A DNA stretch of 64,000 nucleotides from Thamnaconus septentrionalis (GCA_009823395.1 CM020501.1:26606361-26670360), one strand, 5' to 3'; shown: positions 52,655 to 63,254, counted from the stretch's first letter. Made by a program: numbers and translations. The notes: a model not told the origin generated them from the letters alone.

Positions 52655-52866
52655 AAATCCATTGTGGCAAAGTAGGAGGGTTTCATGCTAAGCTAAGCTA
52701 AGCTAAGATAAGCTAACTGGCAGACCCCCCTTTTTTCCCCAGATCAATGTGGTCCCAACAGGTCGACTGATCTGGACCTGATGGGACTCATGACACCTTC
52801 CCTCGAATTCACTGTGGCAAAATAGGAGTGTTTTACATTAAGCTAGGCTAAGCTAAGCTAACTGGA
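52655..52866. repeat. Tandem duplication with GCTAA minisatellite
   Basis: TGTGGCAAAGTAGGAGGGTT plus CTAAGCTAAGCTAAG units and GCTAACTGG (52663-52720) recur as TGTGGCAAAATAGGAGTGTT with fewer units (52813-52864). The offset is about 150 bp. Confidence 0.7.
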
Positions 52867-52869
52867 ATG

Positions 52870-53925
52870 GAAAGACATCCACTGTGCTCACAATTAAACT
52901 GTGCGAGGGACTAACGGTCCAATAGGAGGGGCTCCACTCGCGAGGTCAACGTCAGAAAAAAAAACAAAAAAAACCTTTCGCAAGAAATTCGCTAAAACAT
53001 TTGCAAAAAAAGAAATTGGCTTCCACAATCTGCTTCCCAATTTGCGTCAGTCGTTTACATGGCTCCCGAGTCCCGATCGCATTCCCCAACGCTCCTTGAA
53101 CGCCACGAGAGGATTTTTCTCTAGTTTTTCAAGTTGAAAAACCTTTTTTTGCTGTATAGTGACGGGAATGAAGGATAAAAATTTCCTCCTCTGCCGGCGC
53201 CACCGAGGTCCCTGCGTAGCCTCAACAACTGATACGGTCTGTCGGACGCCAGACATGCATTCCACAGGCCGCATGCAGAAAAAGAGAAGGAAAAAAGGAA
53301 AAGCAAATGTTCAGAGTCGAGGCGATTGTGTCGCCATGAAGTAGAACCTGGACCGCAGGGGGCTGGAGGAGGACGATGAAGCAGCCTGGCTAGCACAGGA
53401 GGGGGAAAATCTGCAAAAGTTTGGCCGAAACCAATGTCCTATTGACACTACTACTACAACTAATATTTTTTCGCTCTTTTGTCAAATTTTGCGAGGCGAC
53501 AATGCGAACGGCTGGGCCTCTGACCAATCAAAATGATGTTGAATAGTCGATGACGTCGCATCAAAACAATGTTCTCTCTATCTGCAAAGGTGGAGCCAGC
53601 TGACGGAGCAGTCCTTCCAATTGCCCGACTGACATTCTAAAGTACTGGTGAAATTTTACTGAGTAAAATTTGAGCTCCCGGATCGTCATGCTGAACTCAC
53701 CCATCTCCTCTTATGTCAGCTTTTACTTGTAAAAGACGTGGCGTATAAGGCAAGGTTTATGTAAAACAAAACTTCTCGGTCGCCACACTTTAAAAAATAA
53801 TATCTCTAACTCTTTTGTTTAAATCTGTTCCGAAAAGCACATCCAAAGGAATAGAAAGAATATTTTATGGCAACAGGAACTTAAATAAGGTGGACAAAAA
53901 AAACTGTTTGTAACCACCGCTTCTT
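52870..53925. other. Gene-free DNA
   Basis: I see nothing recognisable beyond A runs near 52956-52972. Confidence 0.45.
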
Positions 53926-53929
53926 AACC

Positions 53930-53980
53930 AGACATTTGGTGTCTTCCACCTGCACCGCCATTGGAAGATACCAAATGTCT
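53930..53980 (+). other. Hairpin with a 19-bp stem
   Basis: GACATTTGGTGTCTTCCA (53931-53948) pairs with TGGAAGATACCAAATGTC (53962-53979) with one G-U wobble and a 13-base loop. The outer A-T pair extends the stem to 19. Confidence 0.7.
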
Positions 53981-54004
53981 CTGTTGGTTTATATGACCTG
54001 ATTG

Positions 54005-54133
54005 ACACGACAAAAATACCAGCAGAGCATGCTGGGATTTGTAGTATTTGCGGTACACGTGATGTATTTGTATTGGCCTCGCAGTACTGCGGGCCAAATT
54101 TGGCCTGCGGTCCAGAGTTTGGCACCCTATGCT
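54005..54133 (+). mobile_element. hAT 3'-terminal fragment
   Basis: AATACCAGCAGAGCATGCTG and GGGATTTGTAGTATT match 63.12 kb. GGGCCAAATTTGGCCTGCGG then CCAGAGTTTGGCACCCTATG matches 7.7 and 21.9 kb. Confidence 0.65.
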
Positions 54134-54404
54134 CTAGTTGGACTGAACAAGTTAGAAATGATAAGTAGAAAAATACGGCCTTGAACGTAACGCACAACAT
54201 AAACAGGAAACATTGAAGACACAGCAGTTTCTTTTATCACGTTTTTAGCTTTTTATGGTTTTACGGCCGATGCTGTTGCAAACAGCTGAGCAAAAAGAAA
54301 TAAATAAATAATAAATAAACAACCTTCGTCACCGCTGGAAATTCAGGCCGGGTTGGGGATAAATATAGCTGGGAGGCTCTTTGACTTTGTTCAGTTATTT
54401 TGAG

Positions 54405-54701
54405 AGCAGCAGCAGATGGATGGAGTGTTTTGGTGACCCACCTCATAGGGGGATAAATATGTCATGGGATATGTAGGAAACCTGATTTAATGGCAGTTGA
54501 AAATGAACCAAAGTAAAGTTCCAACAAAATCAGTGCCCACAGTATTTCACTCTTTCTTGAAATGACTCTGAAAAATGGATGAAATACAGCTATTTTATGA
54601 CTGACTGACTATTAATATAATTTCTTCAACTTCAGCGGGCCGGATTAAATGCTTAACAGGCCGCATATGGGCCCACGGGCCTTAGTTTGCCCATGCCTTT
54701 G
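54405..54701 (-). mobile_element. hAT-type MITE, inverted relative of 7.2 kb
   Basis: AGATGGATGGAGTGTTTTGG, GTGACCCACCTCATAGG, GCGGGCCGGATTAAATGC and AGTTTGCCCATGCC are the reverse complement of the order seen at 7179-7537. The target duplication is unclear. Confidence 0.65.
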
Positions 54702-54704
54702 GGG

Positions 54705-55290
54705 AGGTGGGGGGCTTCCAAACCAATTACAAACAAGGCAGGTGTCCAAACACAGACATGCGCGCGCAAAAACCGCAGCTCTCGTTAGGGGACCGACAGG
54801 GAAAGTGATCCCCGGGTGGAGACAGGTGGGGGTGGGGTGGGGAGGGCGACGGAGAGGCTCCCTGAATATTTCATAATGTTATTTTATTTCTTCTTTCTTC
54901 CCCCGCGGGCTGTCAGTGGAGCGCCGAGGCAGGGAGGCTGGCTGTGTGAAAACGAACACACCCGCACGTCACGCAACTGTGTACGTGTGTGTATGTGTGA
55001 TAAGGTGACGGGGCTGTGACTGGCTGTCAAAGCCTGAGCTGCGCCCCACACATGTGACGGGGGCGGGTCAGGTCACGGGACTTGGCCGAAGGGGAAAATA
55101 ACATTTTTTGTCCAATGAGGAAATTTTTGGAAACAACACCAATAATGTGAACAACAGCCTCAGAGTTTCACCCCTAAAAACACTGAGCACTTGCTAGTAC
55201 AGCTTGGGAAGTTGCGCTACCCAGTGGCGGAACCCCTGTATTGCAAAAAGTTGCAATAGAAATCGTAGAGCTGCAGAAAATCAGCATCAT
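54705..55290. other. Gene-free DNA
   Basis: I see nothing recognisable. Confidence 0.4.
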
Positions 55291-55293
55291 GTT

Positions 55294-55365
55294 CAATAGA
55301 ATAGAATAGAATAGAATAGAATAGAAGCCTTAATGAATCCCACATTGGGAAAATTTTTAATGTAT
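55294..55365 (-). mobile_element. LINE-like 3' tail with (TTCTA)n, minus strand
   Basis: Seven AATAG units (55294-55326), then AAGCCTTAATGAATCCCACA and TTGGGAAAATTTTT, are the reverse complement of the tail type at 51190. The body is only about 40 bases long. Confidence 0.7.
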
Positions 55366-55369
55366 GTAA

Positions 55370-56060
55370 ATATCCTCCATCTCCTCCTACTCCTCTTTCT
55401 CTCCTCTTCCTCCTTCTCCACTACCTCCACCACCCCCTCCTCCTCCTCTTCTTCCTCCTCCCTGTATATATGTATACACAAAACAAAACAACATGATGCT
55501 GAGAGACATTTTTGTATTGCAGAAGGGTTCAAAACCTGCTCGTCTTTGTCTGTTTGTTTGTCTGCTCGTTAACCCCCCGCAACCACTCTTCAACCCCCCA
55601 CTCCCTCTCCTTCCTGCTCTCAATCTCCGCTCGCTAACAGGTGACTTCCCGGGAACTAATTACAGGAGGCTTTCCCAGGGTGCACCGGGAGGGAGAGGGG
55701 CACAGCGGGCTCATTGGAGAGGCTGTCTAATAACATTTTTTTAGCGGCTGATTAAAAACAGCCCATAAATCACTTGGCTGCGCACGTGCACGAGCACACA
55801 CGGTCTTAAACAGAGCCATCCAGCACGTGGCTGGATAACAGACTGTTTCTGGAGCCTCAGCTAACTAATGTCCGCTAAAGACAGAGCAAATTAGGCCACT
55901 TACCAAGCCATGTCCCACCATCAACACAATCATCCTGCAAGAAATATGTGTTTGTTTAATTATTTTTTTTGCCAGGATGTTCAAGCGAAGTAACGCTGCG
56001 AGGTTCGGGGAGAGGTTGAAATAATGAGCTTCACAATTTTCATTCTAGGGGTTTAGGAAA
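55370..56060. other. Gene-free DNA
   Basis: I see no gene. A TCC-rich run lies at 55379-55460. The stretch 55632-55780 is unique and AT/GC-balanced, with TAATTA and ATAAAT motifs. Confidence 0.45.
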
Positions 56061-56067
56061 TGACTTA

Positions 56068-56180
56068 CGATTGTACTGCGATTTTACACTTTAATTCATA
56101 TATTTACAGGCAGTATATCAAGCTTTTACCAATATGAAAATCATAAATCAAGCCAAATGTCACACACTAAAACCTGAAAA
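56068..56180 (+). repeat. Family R, 3' region
   Basis: TGTACTGCGATTTTACACTT, GGCAGTATATCAAGCTTTTA and AATCATAAATCAAGCCAAAT recur at 59105-59232, and the last part recurs at 31.25 kb. Confidence 0.6.
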
Positions 56181-56189
56181 CTCTCCACT

Positions 56190-56310
56190 TGGTGTATGAA
56201 TGTGTGTGTGAATGGGTGAATGAGAGGCCAATGTAAAGCGCTTTGGGGTACCGTGAAGGTGCTGGAAAAGCGCTATATAAGTGCAGTCCATTTACCATTT
56301 ACCACCACTA
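56190..56310 (+). mobile_element. Retroposon 3' end with TTTACCA tail
   Basis: GTGTGAATGGGTGAATGAGA, AATGTAAAGCGCTTTGGGG and AAAAGCGCTATATAAGTGCA followed by TCCATTTACCATTTACCA is a fish retroposon tail that I recognise by its AAGCGCTATATAA word. It is 5' truncated. Confidence 0.65.
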
Positions 56311-56319
56311 TCCGTGTCA

Positions 56320-56780
56320 CAAATCTTCCCGAGATTGGGGGGGGGCGGGCTGGAATCCCGAAAGACGGCGCTTCCTGTTAGCAGGCAGTCTGGGATGCTG
56401 CTTTGCATCATGTCATGCTGATGCAGGCAGATACGCTATGCCGCATCCCCCTCTCCCCTCCTCCAGCTCCGGAGTTGAGGTTGCGGGGGTGGTGGGGGAG
56501 GGGCAGAGCCAAAATGGAAGGGTTGGAGGGAGGAAACGGAAGAGTAAGCAGATTCCTGAAATAAACGCGGCAACTCGCTCTCACGCTCGGCTGCTGCGAT
56601 CAATCCCACCCGCCGCTCATCTTCCACTTTAGCATTAAGGCGGCGGCTTGACTTACGCTGCGACACGAGTCAGGCGGCTATGTATCCGTAACCGAGGGGG
56701 TGAAGACGGGATGACAAACAGCGTTCCGCAGCCCCTTTGATCAGCCCGAACGTCACAACCTCGGCCATCACGCCTTTGCA
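56320..56780. other. Gene-free DNA
   Basis: I see nothing recognisable. Confidence 0.4.
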
Positions 56781-56782
56781 GG

Positions 56783-57265
56783 AGCTGCGTTTCCATTACC
56801 TCTAGAGTTGCGCAAAACCTAAATATTGCATTAAAAATCAGTAATGGAAACACCTAAACTTCGAAAAACCTCTCAAATATGGCTGAAAGATTTTGACGCT
56901 CTCATGAGGTGGTTTTCCAGACGTATCGATATCGAGGTATATAGCAAAATTGTCATTCGCATTTACACGTCACCGGACGTGACATACGGGGTCACGTGAC
57001 CAGTTCACGTCAAGTGAAAATACTGCGTTATGTTTGGAGGAGAAGACAGAATATTTTTTTTAATAAAAGTAATCAAAGAGAAAAATATAACACCCATTCT
57101 AGACAGCAAACAAATGTAAATCAGCAAAAGCAAACACAATTCTCGTAACTTCGCAGGATGAAATTTTCCAAGAATTACGGGTTATGTGCTTCACACCGTT
57201 CAATGGAAACAGCTGCAAATCGCAGTTGTACTTTGTCGAAATTTTAGAAATGTCTTTTTTTTTTG
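56783..57265 (+). mobile_element. MITE with AGCTGCGTTTCCATTAC ends, copy 1
   Basis: The left end AGCTGCGTTTCCATTAC (56783-56799) is the exact inverse of the right end of copy 2. Shared interior words include ACACGTCACCGGA, GGTCACGTGACCAGTTCAC and GAAATTTTAGAAAT. The right end is lost after about 57265. Confidence 0.7.
56990..57001. promoter_or_regulatory. Perfect 12-bp palindrome GGTCACGTGACC
   Basis: It contains GTCACGTGAC, the published CLEAR-type E-box bound by TFEB/TFE3 and related factors and also suited to USF. The palindrome is carried by the MITE. Function is inference. Confidence 0.55.
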
Positions 57266-57269
57266 CTAA

Positions 57270-57990
57270 AATGCTAAGATGGAACGGGATTTGATGAATG
57301 GCCGCGAGCGAGCAGGAGGAACAAGGCTAGTGGGGCGACAGGCAGGATGGAAGGGAGGGGGAGGTCGGAATACGTGAGGATCATCTGTTTGCGAACCGCA
57401 CTCGGACTTCTTCTTCCTTTTGCTTTTTCTCTGATGTTCGGCCGCGATTCGTCGGTATTCATGCGGCGGCGAACCGAAGACGGAAGGTGAAGGAAGCGCA
57501 ATAATGGATCAGTGGGGGGCAGTCAGATAGTATCTCCGGAAAAAATAAAGTGAAAAAAAACAGCGTGGAATACACAATCGACGAGACCCACAGACGACAA
57601 CGTGACGACAGGTACACAGGTGGAAGGAGGGAAGAGGAACTTTTATCACGCTGGCGCCTGAAAAACCAGGACGTGAGAGAAGTTAGGAAGCATTCCAGAG
57701 GAGGAAAGGAGGGGGGAAAGAGAAAAAGGAGAGAAAGAAAAGAAGAAACACAAGTAGGAAATGTGAAAAAAAAAAGATGCGAGCAACAGATCTTGTCCCG
57801 AACTGTTACACCAGGCAAAAAAAAAAAACTCACATTGTTGTGCAAAAAATAAATAAATGAATGAAAACGCGCTTTGTGTCCGGCCAGTTGAGTGATTAGT
57901 CACCGTGTTAATCCGGCGCCCGGAGGGAGCCGCGTTTAATCTGAGGCGTTTGCAAAGATAATGATAAGACGGAGGGAGAACCTCACCACA
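57270..57990. other. Gene-free DNA
   Basis: I see no gene. A purine-rich stretch lies at 57690-57780. The stretch 57880-57975 is flagged as possibly conserved noncoding. Confidence 0.45.
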
Positions 57991-57996
57991 GCGCGC

Positions 57997-58021
57997 GCAC
58001 ACACACACACACACACACACC
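57997..58021. repeat. (CA)n microsatellite
   Basis: About 12 CA units after GCGCGC. Confidence 0.9.
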
Positions 58022-58024
58022 ATC

Positions 58025-58500
58025 CATCAACAGGAATTTCACGCCCTTGTCAAACTGAGTTTTTGCGGCCATGTTACCAAGGCCGGGATTCAAAGACAGA
58101 AAGAAAATAAAATGAAAAACAATAAACAACTATGGAAGACAACTATGCCCCTTAATTATTAATCGCTTTGACATTTTGCGGCTTTCTTTCGTGGGAAAAC
58201 TCTTAACTTTTATGTTCCACAATGTTTCCAATATGACACGCTCGCTGGCCTCCTCGGGGAGCGAGTGACCTTTTCAGCAGCTGCCAGCACAAGTCGAGCT
58301 CGCAGCAGGGGGGCCATTCTATCCAAATATCGATAGTACCGATACCGATGTTATCGGAATTATCGACGTGAGCGAAAACAAGAGCTATACTTTGGATTTC
58401 TATGTTGATATTGCATTTTTGCATCTTGATTGCTGCGTTTGAAGGTTGAGTGTGTAATATTTGGAGGTTTTGAGAAAGAAACAGCGGTTACATTTTTGAT
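58025..58500. other. Gene-free DNA
   Basis: I see no gene. ATCGATAGTACCGATACCGA at 58329 and TTATCGG repeats look like a degraded transposon end. Confidence 0.4.
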
Positions 58501-58504
58501 TGCA

Positions 58505-58640
58505 GCGCTCTTACATTTACCCTCCCTCTTTCTGAGTTTGCCGGTGAACTACAGTGGCCTTTGTACACAACCCTGGATGCCTCGTCCACCTTCTTCTTCA
58601 TTGGTTGATTTGAGAACGCAACCAGTCATCCTAATTACAA
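58505..58640 (+). repeat. Dispersed repeat family R, copy 3
   Basis: GAGTTTGCCGGTGAACTACA, GCCTCGTCCACCTTCTTCTT and GATTTGAGAACGCAACCAGT match 6.1 and 31.1 kb. Its 3' region resumes at 59105, so the pogo MITE at 58713-59057 may have split it. Confidence 0.6.
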
Positions 58641-58712
58641 AACGTGTTGTCAGGCGTTTTTTGGATTGTCCCCACTGGGTTTCCTTAGAAATACAGTGGT
58701 GCAAGATTCACA

Positions 58713-59057
58713 CTGCGGATCCTGTTTGCGGGGTCCCGCTGGTCACCTCGGTTAATTGGTATGGAGTCGGACCAGAAGTCGAGGCAGCGACGCACCGGAG
58801 CTCACAAAGACAGAGTGCATAGAGACAAGAGAACATACAGACGAGAGCCAAAACAGAAAATTTGCGCACTGAACTCACTGAACACACATCGAACCGCTGT
58901 CACTTTTTCTTCATGCGCTTGTCTAGTTTTTGCACTTCCCGCTAAAGCGCCCCCTGGCGGGTGAAGTAAAATCCACAGAAAAGCTGCACCTTTGCATAAG
59001 CCGCATGGGTCAAAGCGTGGGAAAAAAGTAGCGCCTTATAGTCCGGAAAATACGGTA
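58713..59057 (-). mobile_element. pogo-type MITE, copy C (truncated)
   Basis: The terminus at 59057 is intact (TACCGTATTTTCCGGACTAT in reverse complement). The interior matches copy B closely down to GCGGATCCTGTTTGCGGGG at 58715, where it stops. About 180 bp of the distal end are missing relative to copy B. Confidence 0.8.
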
Positions 59058-59104
59058 TGTATATTATTATATACAAATGAGAAGAGTTCTAAAAGTAGGA
59101 AAAT

Positions 59105-59232
59105 CAAATGACTTTTATTATACTGCGATTTTACACTTTAATAAAGGTATTTATGGGCAGTATCGTAAGTTTTTACCAATGTACAAAAAAAAATCATAAA
59201 TCAAGCCAAATATTACACACTGGAACACTTAA
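59105..59232 (+). repeat. Family R, 3' region
   Basis: ATACTGCGATTTTACACTTT, GGGCAGTATCGTAAG and AATCATAAATCAAGCCAAAT plus TTACACACTGGAACAC match 56068-56180. Confidence 0.6.
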
Positions 59233-59239
59233 ACTACCA

Positions 59240-59925
59240 CAGGGTTGCTGATTAGCTTATTAACCCTGTCTTGTGAAATGATTGTGACGATAATTCAGAA
59301 CAGAAAAAGAAATTAAATGTAGGGCAAACAAGCAGCTCTTCAGCTCTAAAGGTGCAAAAAGGGGTTGAATAATGTGGACAAGCATTTTCTATTTACCCAA
59401 AAAATGCCCAAAATTCTCTCCTGGTTTTTAACTAATTGATCATGAGGTGGTGAAAATTCATTCATATTTAGCAATTTGATAGTACATTCGCCCTCATTAA
59501 AAATAAAATTAATGTATCTGTATGGTATTGTACCGTAATCTCGCCTTTGTGGAACGCCACTACCGCAAGCCTTTATGATTATTCCCCACCACCCCACCAC
59601 CCCGCTGACCTGCCGCCTCGAGTGCCGAGACGATCTATCATTTTCTTTGCTCGCCCACTCTGGGCTTGGTGGGATGGATGGAGAAGGTGGTGTGAAATAA
59701 AAAGTAATCTGGCTCCTCGGAGCAATACATCGGAGCGCCGGCATACCTGGGATAACCTGTGTTCCGACAATGCAGCGCGCTCTCAGCGATATTGTCAGCT
59801 TCCCGGGGGGACCAAGGTTGTTTTTGAGCACAGGATCAGAGAAAAATAGTCATAATAATAGAAAGAAAATAATAAAAATTTTCACAGAAATGAGATAGTG
59901 ATAAATAAATCAGCATTTTTGCAAA
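59240..59925. other. Gene-free DNA
   Basis: I see no supported gene. A 161-codon minus-strand open frame at 59346-59831 matches no domain that I recognise. Confidence 0.45.
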
Positions 59926-59929
59926 GAAA

Positions 59930-60302
59930 ATTGTCATGGATACACTTTTTTCACATTTACACGTCACCGGATGTGACGTACGGGGTCACGTGACCAGTTC
60001 ACTTCAAGTGAAAGTGGCATGTTATGTTTGGACGAGGAGGAGACAAAATATTTTTTGATAAGTACTCAAAGACAAAACAACCATTCTTGACAGCAAACAA
60101 CATTGAAATGAGATTTATTGCAAAATGTTTTGTACCTCCGTCCTCCTCAAAGTGGGGTCTCGCGGGACGAGATTTGACAAGAACTACTTCTTATGAGCTT
60201 CACACCATTCAGTGGAAAACACCTGCAAATCGCAATTGTACAATGTTGAAATTTTAGAAATATTGCTTTTATTTTGTGAAAAACTGTAATGGAAACGCAG
60301 CT
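59930..60302 (+). mobile_element. MITE with AGCTGCGTTTCCATTAC ends, copy 2
   Basis: The right end GTAATGGAAACGCAGCT (60286-60302) inverts the left end of copy 1 exactly. The interior is roughly 80% similar by eye, with small indels. The left end is missing. Confidence 0.7.
59984..59995. promoter_or_regulatory. Perfect 12-bp palindrome GGTCACGTGACC, second copy
   Basis: The same CLEAR/E-box palindrome is preserved in the second MITE copy although the surrounding bases differ. Confidence 0.55.
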
Positions 60303-60394
60303 ATAGATGAGTATCATTCATCATTCATTTCATATATTATTAAATCATATATAACTCAAGGCTAACTGAGAAAATGTGTTATTTTAGAGGAGTG

Positions 60395-60471
60395 TATCAG
60401 ACTGATTGCCCTTCGTTATGACTCGGTACCCATGAAGCAGCTCTCAGGTTCAACAAGGTTGGTGACCCCTG
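60395..60471 (-). mobile_element. hAT-like terminus, inverse of 36253
   Basis: AAGCAGCTCTCAGGTTCAAC then AAGGTTGGTGACCCCTG is the reverse complement of the CAGGG(G/C)TCACCAACCT start at 36253. Confidence 0.6.
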
Positions 60472-60479
60472 GTGTAACT

Positions 60480-61230
60480 GTTAATGATATCTATCAATAC
60501 CAACAATCACTACATGTACAAAAAAATTGTACTTCAGGCGCATACCATATATCTTATTTTTACAATATCTCTCCATGTGGCCTTTCTATTGGCCTGTTGG
60601 TCGTGAAGCCATCACATCGTGAGATGAGTCGACCCGAGTCGTCGTCGAATTTCTTCCACGGTCACAATTTACCAGTGGTCCCGAAAACCATACAGAGTGC
60701 GGCAGCAGCCTTGAGGGGTTTTCCGTTTGGGGAATTGTTCATGTTATGTTAATTGTAGCATTGTTGGGGACTACAGATGAAATCTAGCAGCAGTGCTAAG
60801 TCCAGCATATTTACAGTGACGGCCTTTGTAATTACTGTTTTATCAATATGTACTGTCCCGTATAAATAAATAAACTAAATAATAACGGGGGGCACAGGTG
60901 GGTGGGTTTTCTAGCCCATAATAAGACAGATCTCAGCTCCCACCCAACGCCCCCCCAACCTCCCTCCTCCCACCTCCCCCACAACTGTCTTGGTCACAAT
61001 CGGCCTCATTCTGCGAAAGAGAACTCAGCTGCTTTCCCCAACAGGGGAACCGCCGACAGATCACAAGGATCACAAGGCTCGTCTCGAGACCGCTGCCCTC
61101 CTGCCGATGAAAGGACGTCCAAGACAAAACTAAAAAACACAGAAGCTGGGGAGGGGGGCAGGGATGCACAGGCAGGTAGGGTCCCAAAAATAGCCTCGTC
61201 CAGACGACAACTTGGTTTTCAAAGCCGCCA
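60480..61230. other. Gene-free DNA
   Basis: I see nothing recognisable. Open frames from 60902 to 61306 overlap C-rich sequence. Confidence 0.45.
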
Positions 61231-61234
61231 AGCG

Positions 61235-61660
61235 GCGCACCTACAAAAATCGCGCGCAAGCCGGAGCCCTCCTGTTCAGACCACCTCCCTCTACTTCTCC
61301 TTGTAGAGTGTGCGTTAGGCCGGGTTCAGCTGGGTTCAGACTGGCCGCGAAAAAGCCGCAAATAGCCGCCGAACGGAGCCCGCTCCCTTTCGCCGCCTTC
61401 GTTAACCAATGGTGTTGTTCACGCCAGACTCGAAGGGGCGCGCGCCTCCACGGCCGTGCAGCGATCGTTTCACCGCCTGTTCCATTTTGTGCGCGAACCG
61501 TGAGCGATCTGCATCAAGCTGGAAAGGCAGTCACTCAAAGAAACACAAGAGAATCCGATTCATTTTCAAAATAAAATACCGCGATTGACAAATGCGATCA
61601 TATTTTGGTGTATTTTATATTTGTCAGTATCTAGTGTCAGAGTATGAGAGAGATGACACA
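61235..61660 (-). repeat. Dispersed repeat family Z, copy 5
   Basis: The reverse complement follows 46465-46960 closely, including the TACTCTGACACTAGATACTG flank, the GTGTTTCTTTGAGTGACTGC stretch and GGGCTCCGTTCGGCGGCTAT. Confidence 0.65.
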
Positions 61661-61672
61661 AACCAACACAAA

Positions 61673-61706
61673 AACACACACACACACACATGCGCGCGCA
61701 TACACA
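61673..61706. repeat. (CA)n microsatellite
   Basis: About ten CA units followed by GCGCGCATACACACA. It corresponds to the GT run beside copy 4 at 46421, so it is part of the family. Confidence 0.85.
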
Positions 61707-61709
61707 CAA

Positions 61710-61980
61710 TTTAAAATGGCAAATCTCGCACGCAAGTAAAAAGGAATTGCTTTATTTGTAAACCTTAAAGGTTTGGAGCATTGGCTTGAGAATAACTCAA
61801 GGTTTGAGGTTTTTTTTGTTTTTGTTATTTTGAGAGTATCTGGGCAGTTTAAGTATGTAATCGTTTTGGAATTTTCCAATGAAGCTAAAAATAGAATATT
61901 TCCACAAAGGAATTCTTATTGTCCTCTCCATAAAAAGCAATAAATATCTGGTTAAGTTACATATAGAGCAGGGTAAAAAA
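61710..61980. other. Gene-free DNA
   Basis: I see nothing recognisable. Confidence 0.4.
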
Positions 61981-61984
61981 TTTG

Positions 61985-62070
61985 CACTTAATTTGCAATT
62001 AATGGCGAGTTAACTCAGGACACTTATGCGATCAATCGGATTAAAGATTTTAATTGACTGACAGCCCCTA
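61985..62070 (+). mobile_element. hAT terminus (GACTGACAGCCCCTA end)
   Basis: TTGCAATTAATGGCGAGTTA, GCGATCAATCGGATTAAAGA and TTTTAATTGACTGACAGCCC read, in reverse complement, as a TAGGGGCTGTCAGTCAATTA hAT-type start. The other end is not seen. TA repeats follow at 62072-62133. Confidence 0.6.
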
Positions 62071-62289
62071 TATGTATACTGTATATATATACATATGTAT
62101 GTGTGTATATATATATGTATATATAAATATATATCTTAAAGTACATCACACAGCAGTGCAACACATGCTATTAGCGCTTCTCCAAGAATAAAACGCAGTC
62201 TTCCTTCCCACGTCAAATGAAATTTATTTTTAAAAATTGAGTATTAGTCATTGTGACCTTAAAGACATTTTAGTGACCATTTCAGTGAA

Positions 62290-62295
62290 ATATAC

Positions 62296-62342
<47 letters not shown>
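62290..62342. repeat. (TA)n then (GA)n microsatellite
   Basis: About 14 TA units pass directly into about 11 GA units. Confidence 0.95.
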
Positions 62343-62349
62343 CCCCCTT

Positions 62350-63000
62350 AAATTTTGCTGTATTTCACACACTGGTTTTCCCTTTCGGCAGCTTTTTCAA
62401 TGTTTCTCCCGTCCACATGATTGAGTCTTGAATTTTGAATATTGTGTAATAATTGTATATACTGTCCAGCATCATGAGGTGTGCGACTGTGGTTTTTTTC
62501 CACCACCACCACCACCACGAGGGCAGCGACCCTCCTGCCCTTTAAACAGTAGATTTCATTGAGGCTGCGACCCGGGTGAGAATCACAGGGTCCCGATCAC
62601 AACTGCTGTTTGCTCTCTAGTCCCATCACATGCTGGGAAGGAAAAAAGCAGAAACCACCTGCAGCTGAAAAGCGCTGATCTTGTGCCTCGACGTCCGCGG
62701 TGCCCCAATTGCGATAAACACAAAGTTTTATACAGACGGATAATAATGCCATTGTGGGAGCAGCTGATAACAGAAAAGCGACGAAACACGAATAGAAGAA
62801 GAAGAGGAAGAAGAAGAACAGAGGTGGTTGTGACGCCAGAGCACAAAAGCGCTACACAGTGTGAAATGCCTCTCAGGCGTCCACGGAGACAATCATCCAT
62901 TCACGGGGTGGCACACGTCTTCAGCAAGCGAGTTTCTCCGTCAGTCTGTGGACGTTTCAAACCTTAAAACTAACTAACTAACGAGTTACGTGTAATGCCG
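62350..63000. other. Gene-free DNA
   Basis: I see no gene. A CCA run lies at 62500-62518 and an AGA run lies at about 62795-62817. Confidence 0.45.
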
Positions 63001-63006
63001 TTACAT

Positions 63007-63250
63007 CAGGGGTGTCAAACGAACCCTCAGTGAACGTGCAACCATTCAAGTCTTGGAGCAGCAAGAGAAAGTGCCTCAGGAAAACGTTACTTATACTCTG
63101 TTAAAGTAAGTAGTCTGCCAGAATACCAGCAGAGCATTCTGGGATTTGTAGTATTAGCTATATGGATGATCCCGGTGGGCCAGCAGCTGTAGCAGTGATT
63201 TGATACTGCCACCAAGGCTTGGGCTTGAATGGTTGCACGTCCATTGAAGG
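63007..63250. mobile_element. hAT-like remnant with internal 17-bp inverted repeat
   Basis: It starts CAGGGGTGTCAAACG. ACGTGCAACCATTCAAG (63034-63050) and CTTGAATGGTTGCACGT (63224-63240) are exact reverse complements. AATACCAGCAGAGCATTCTG at 63124 matches 54.0 kb. The right end is unclear. Confidence 0.6.
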
Positions 63251-63254
63251 ATCT

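Noticed and set aside
55632..55660. Acceptor-like pyrimidine tract ending CTAACAG followed by GTGACTTCC
   Set aside because: The donor part lacks the usual G at position +5, so it is a weaker recursive-site match than 35294. I did not list it as a feature.
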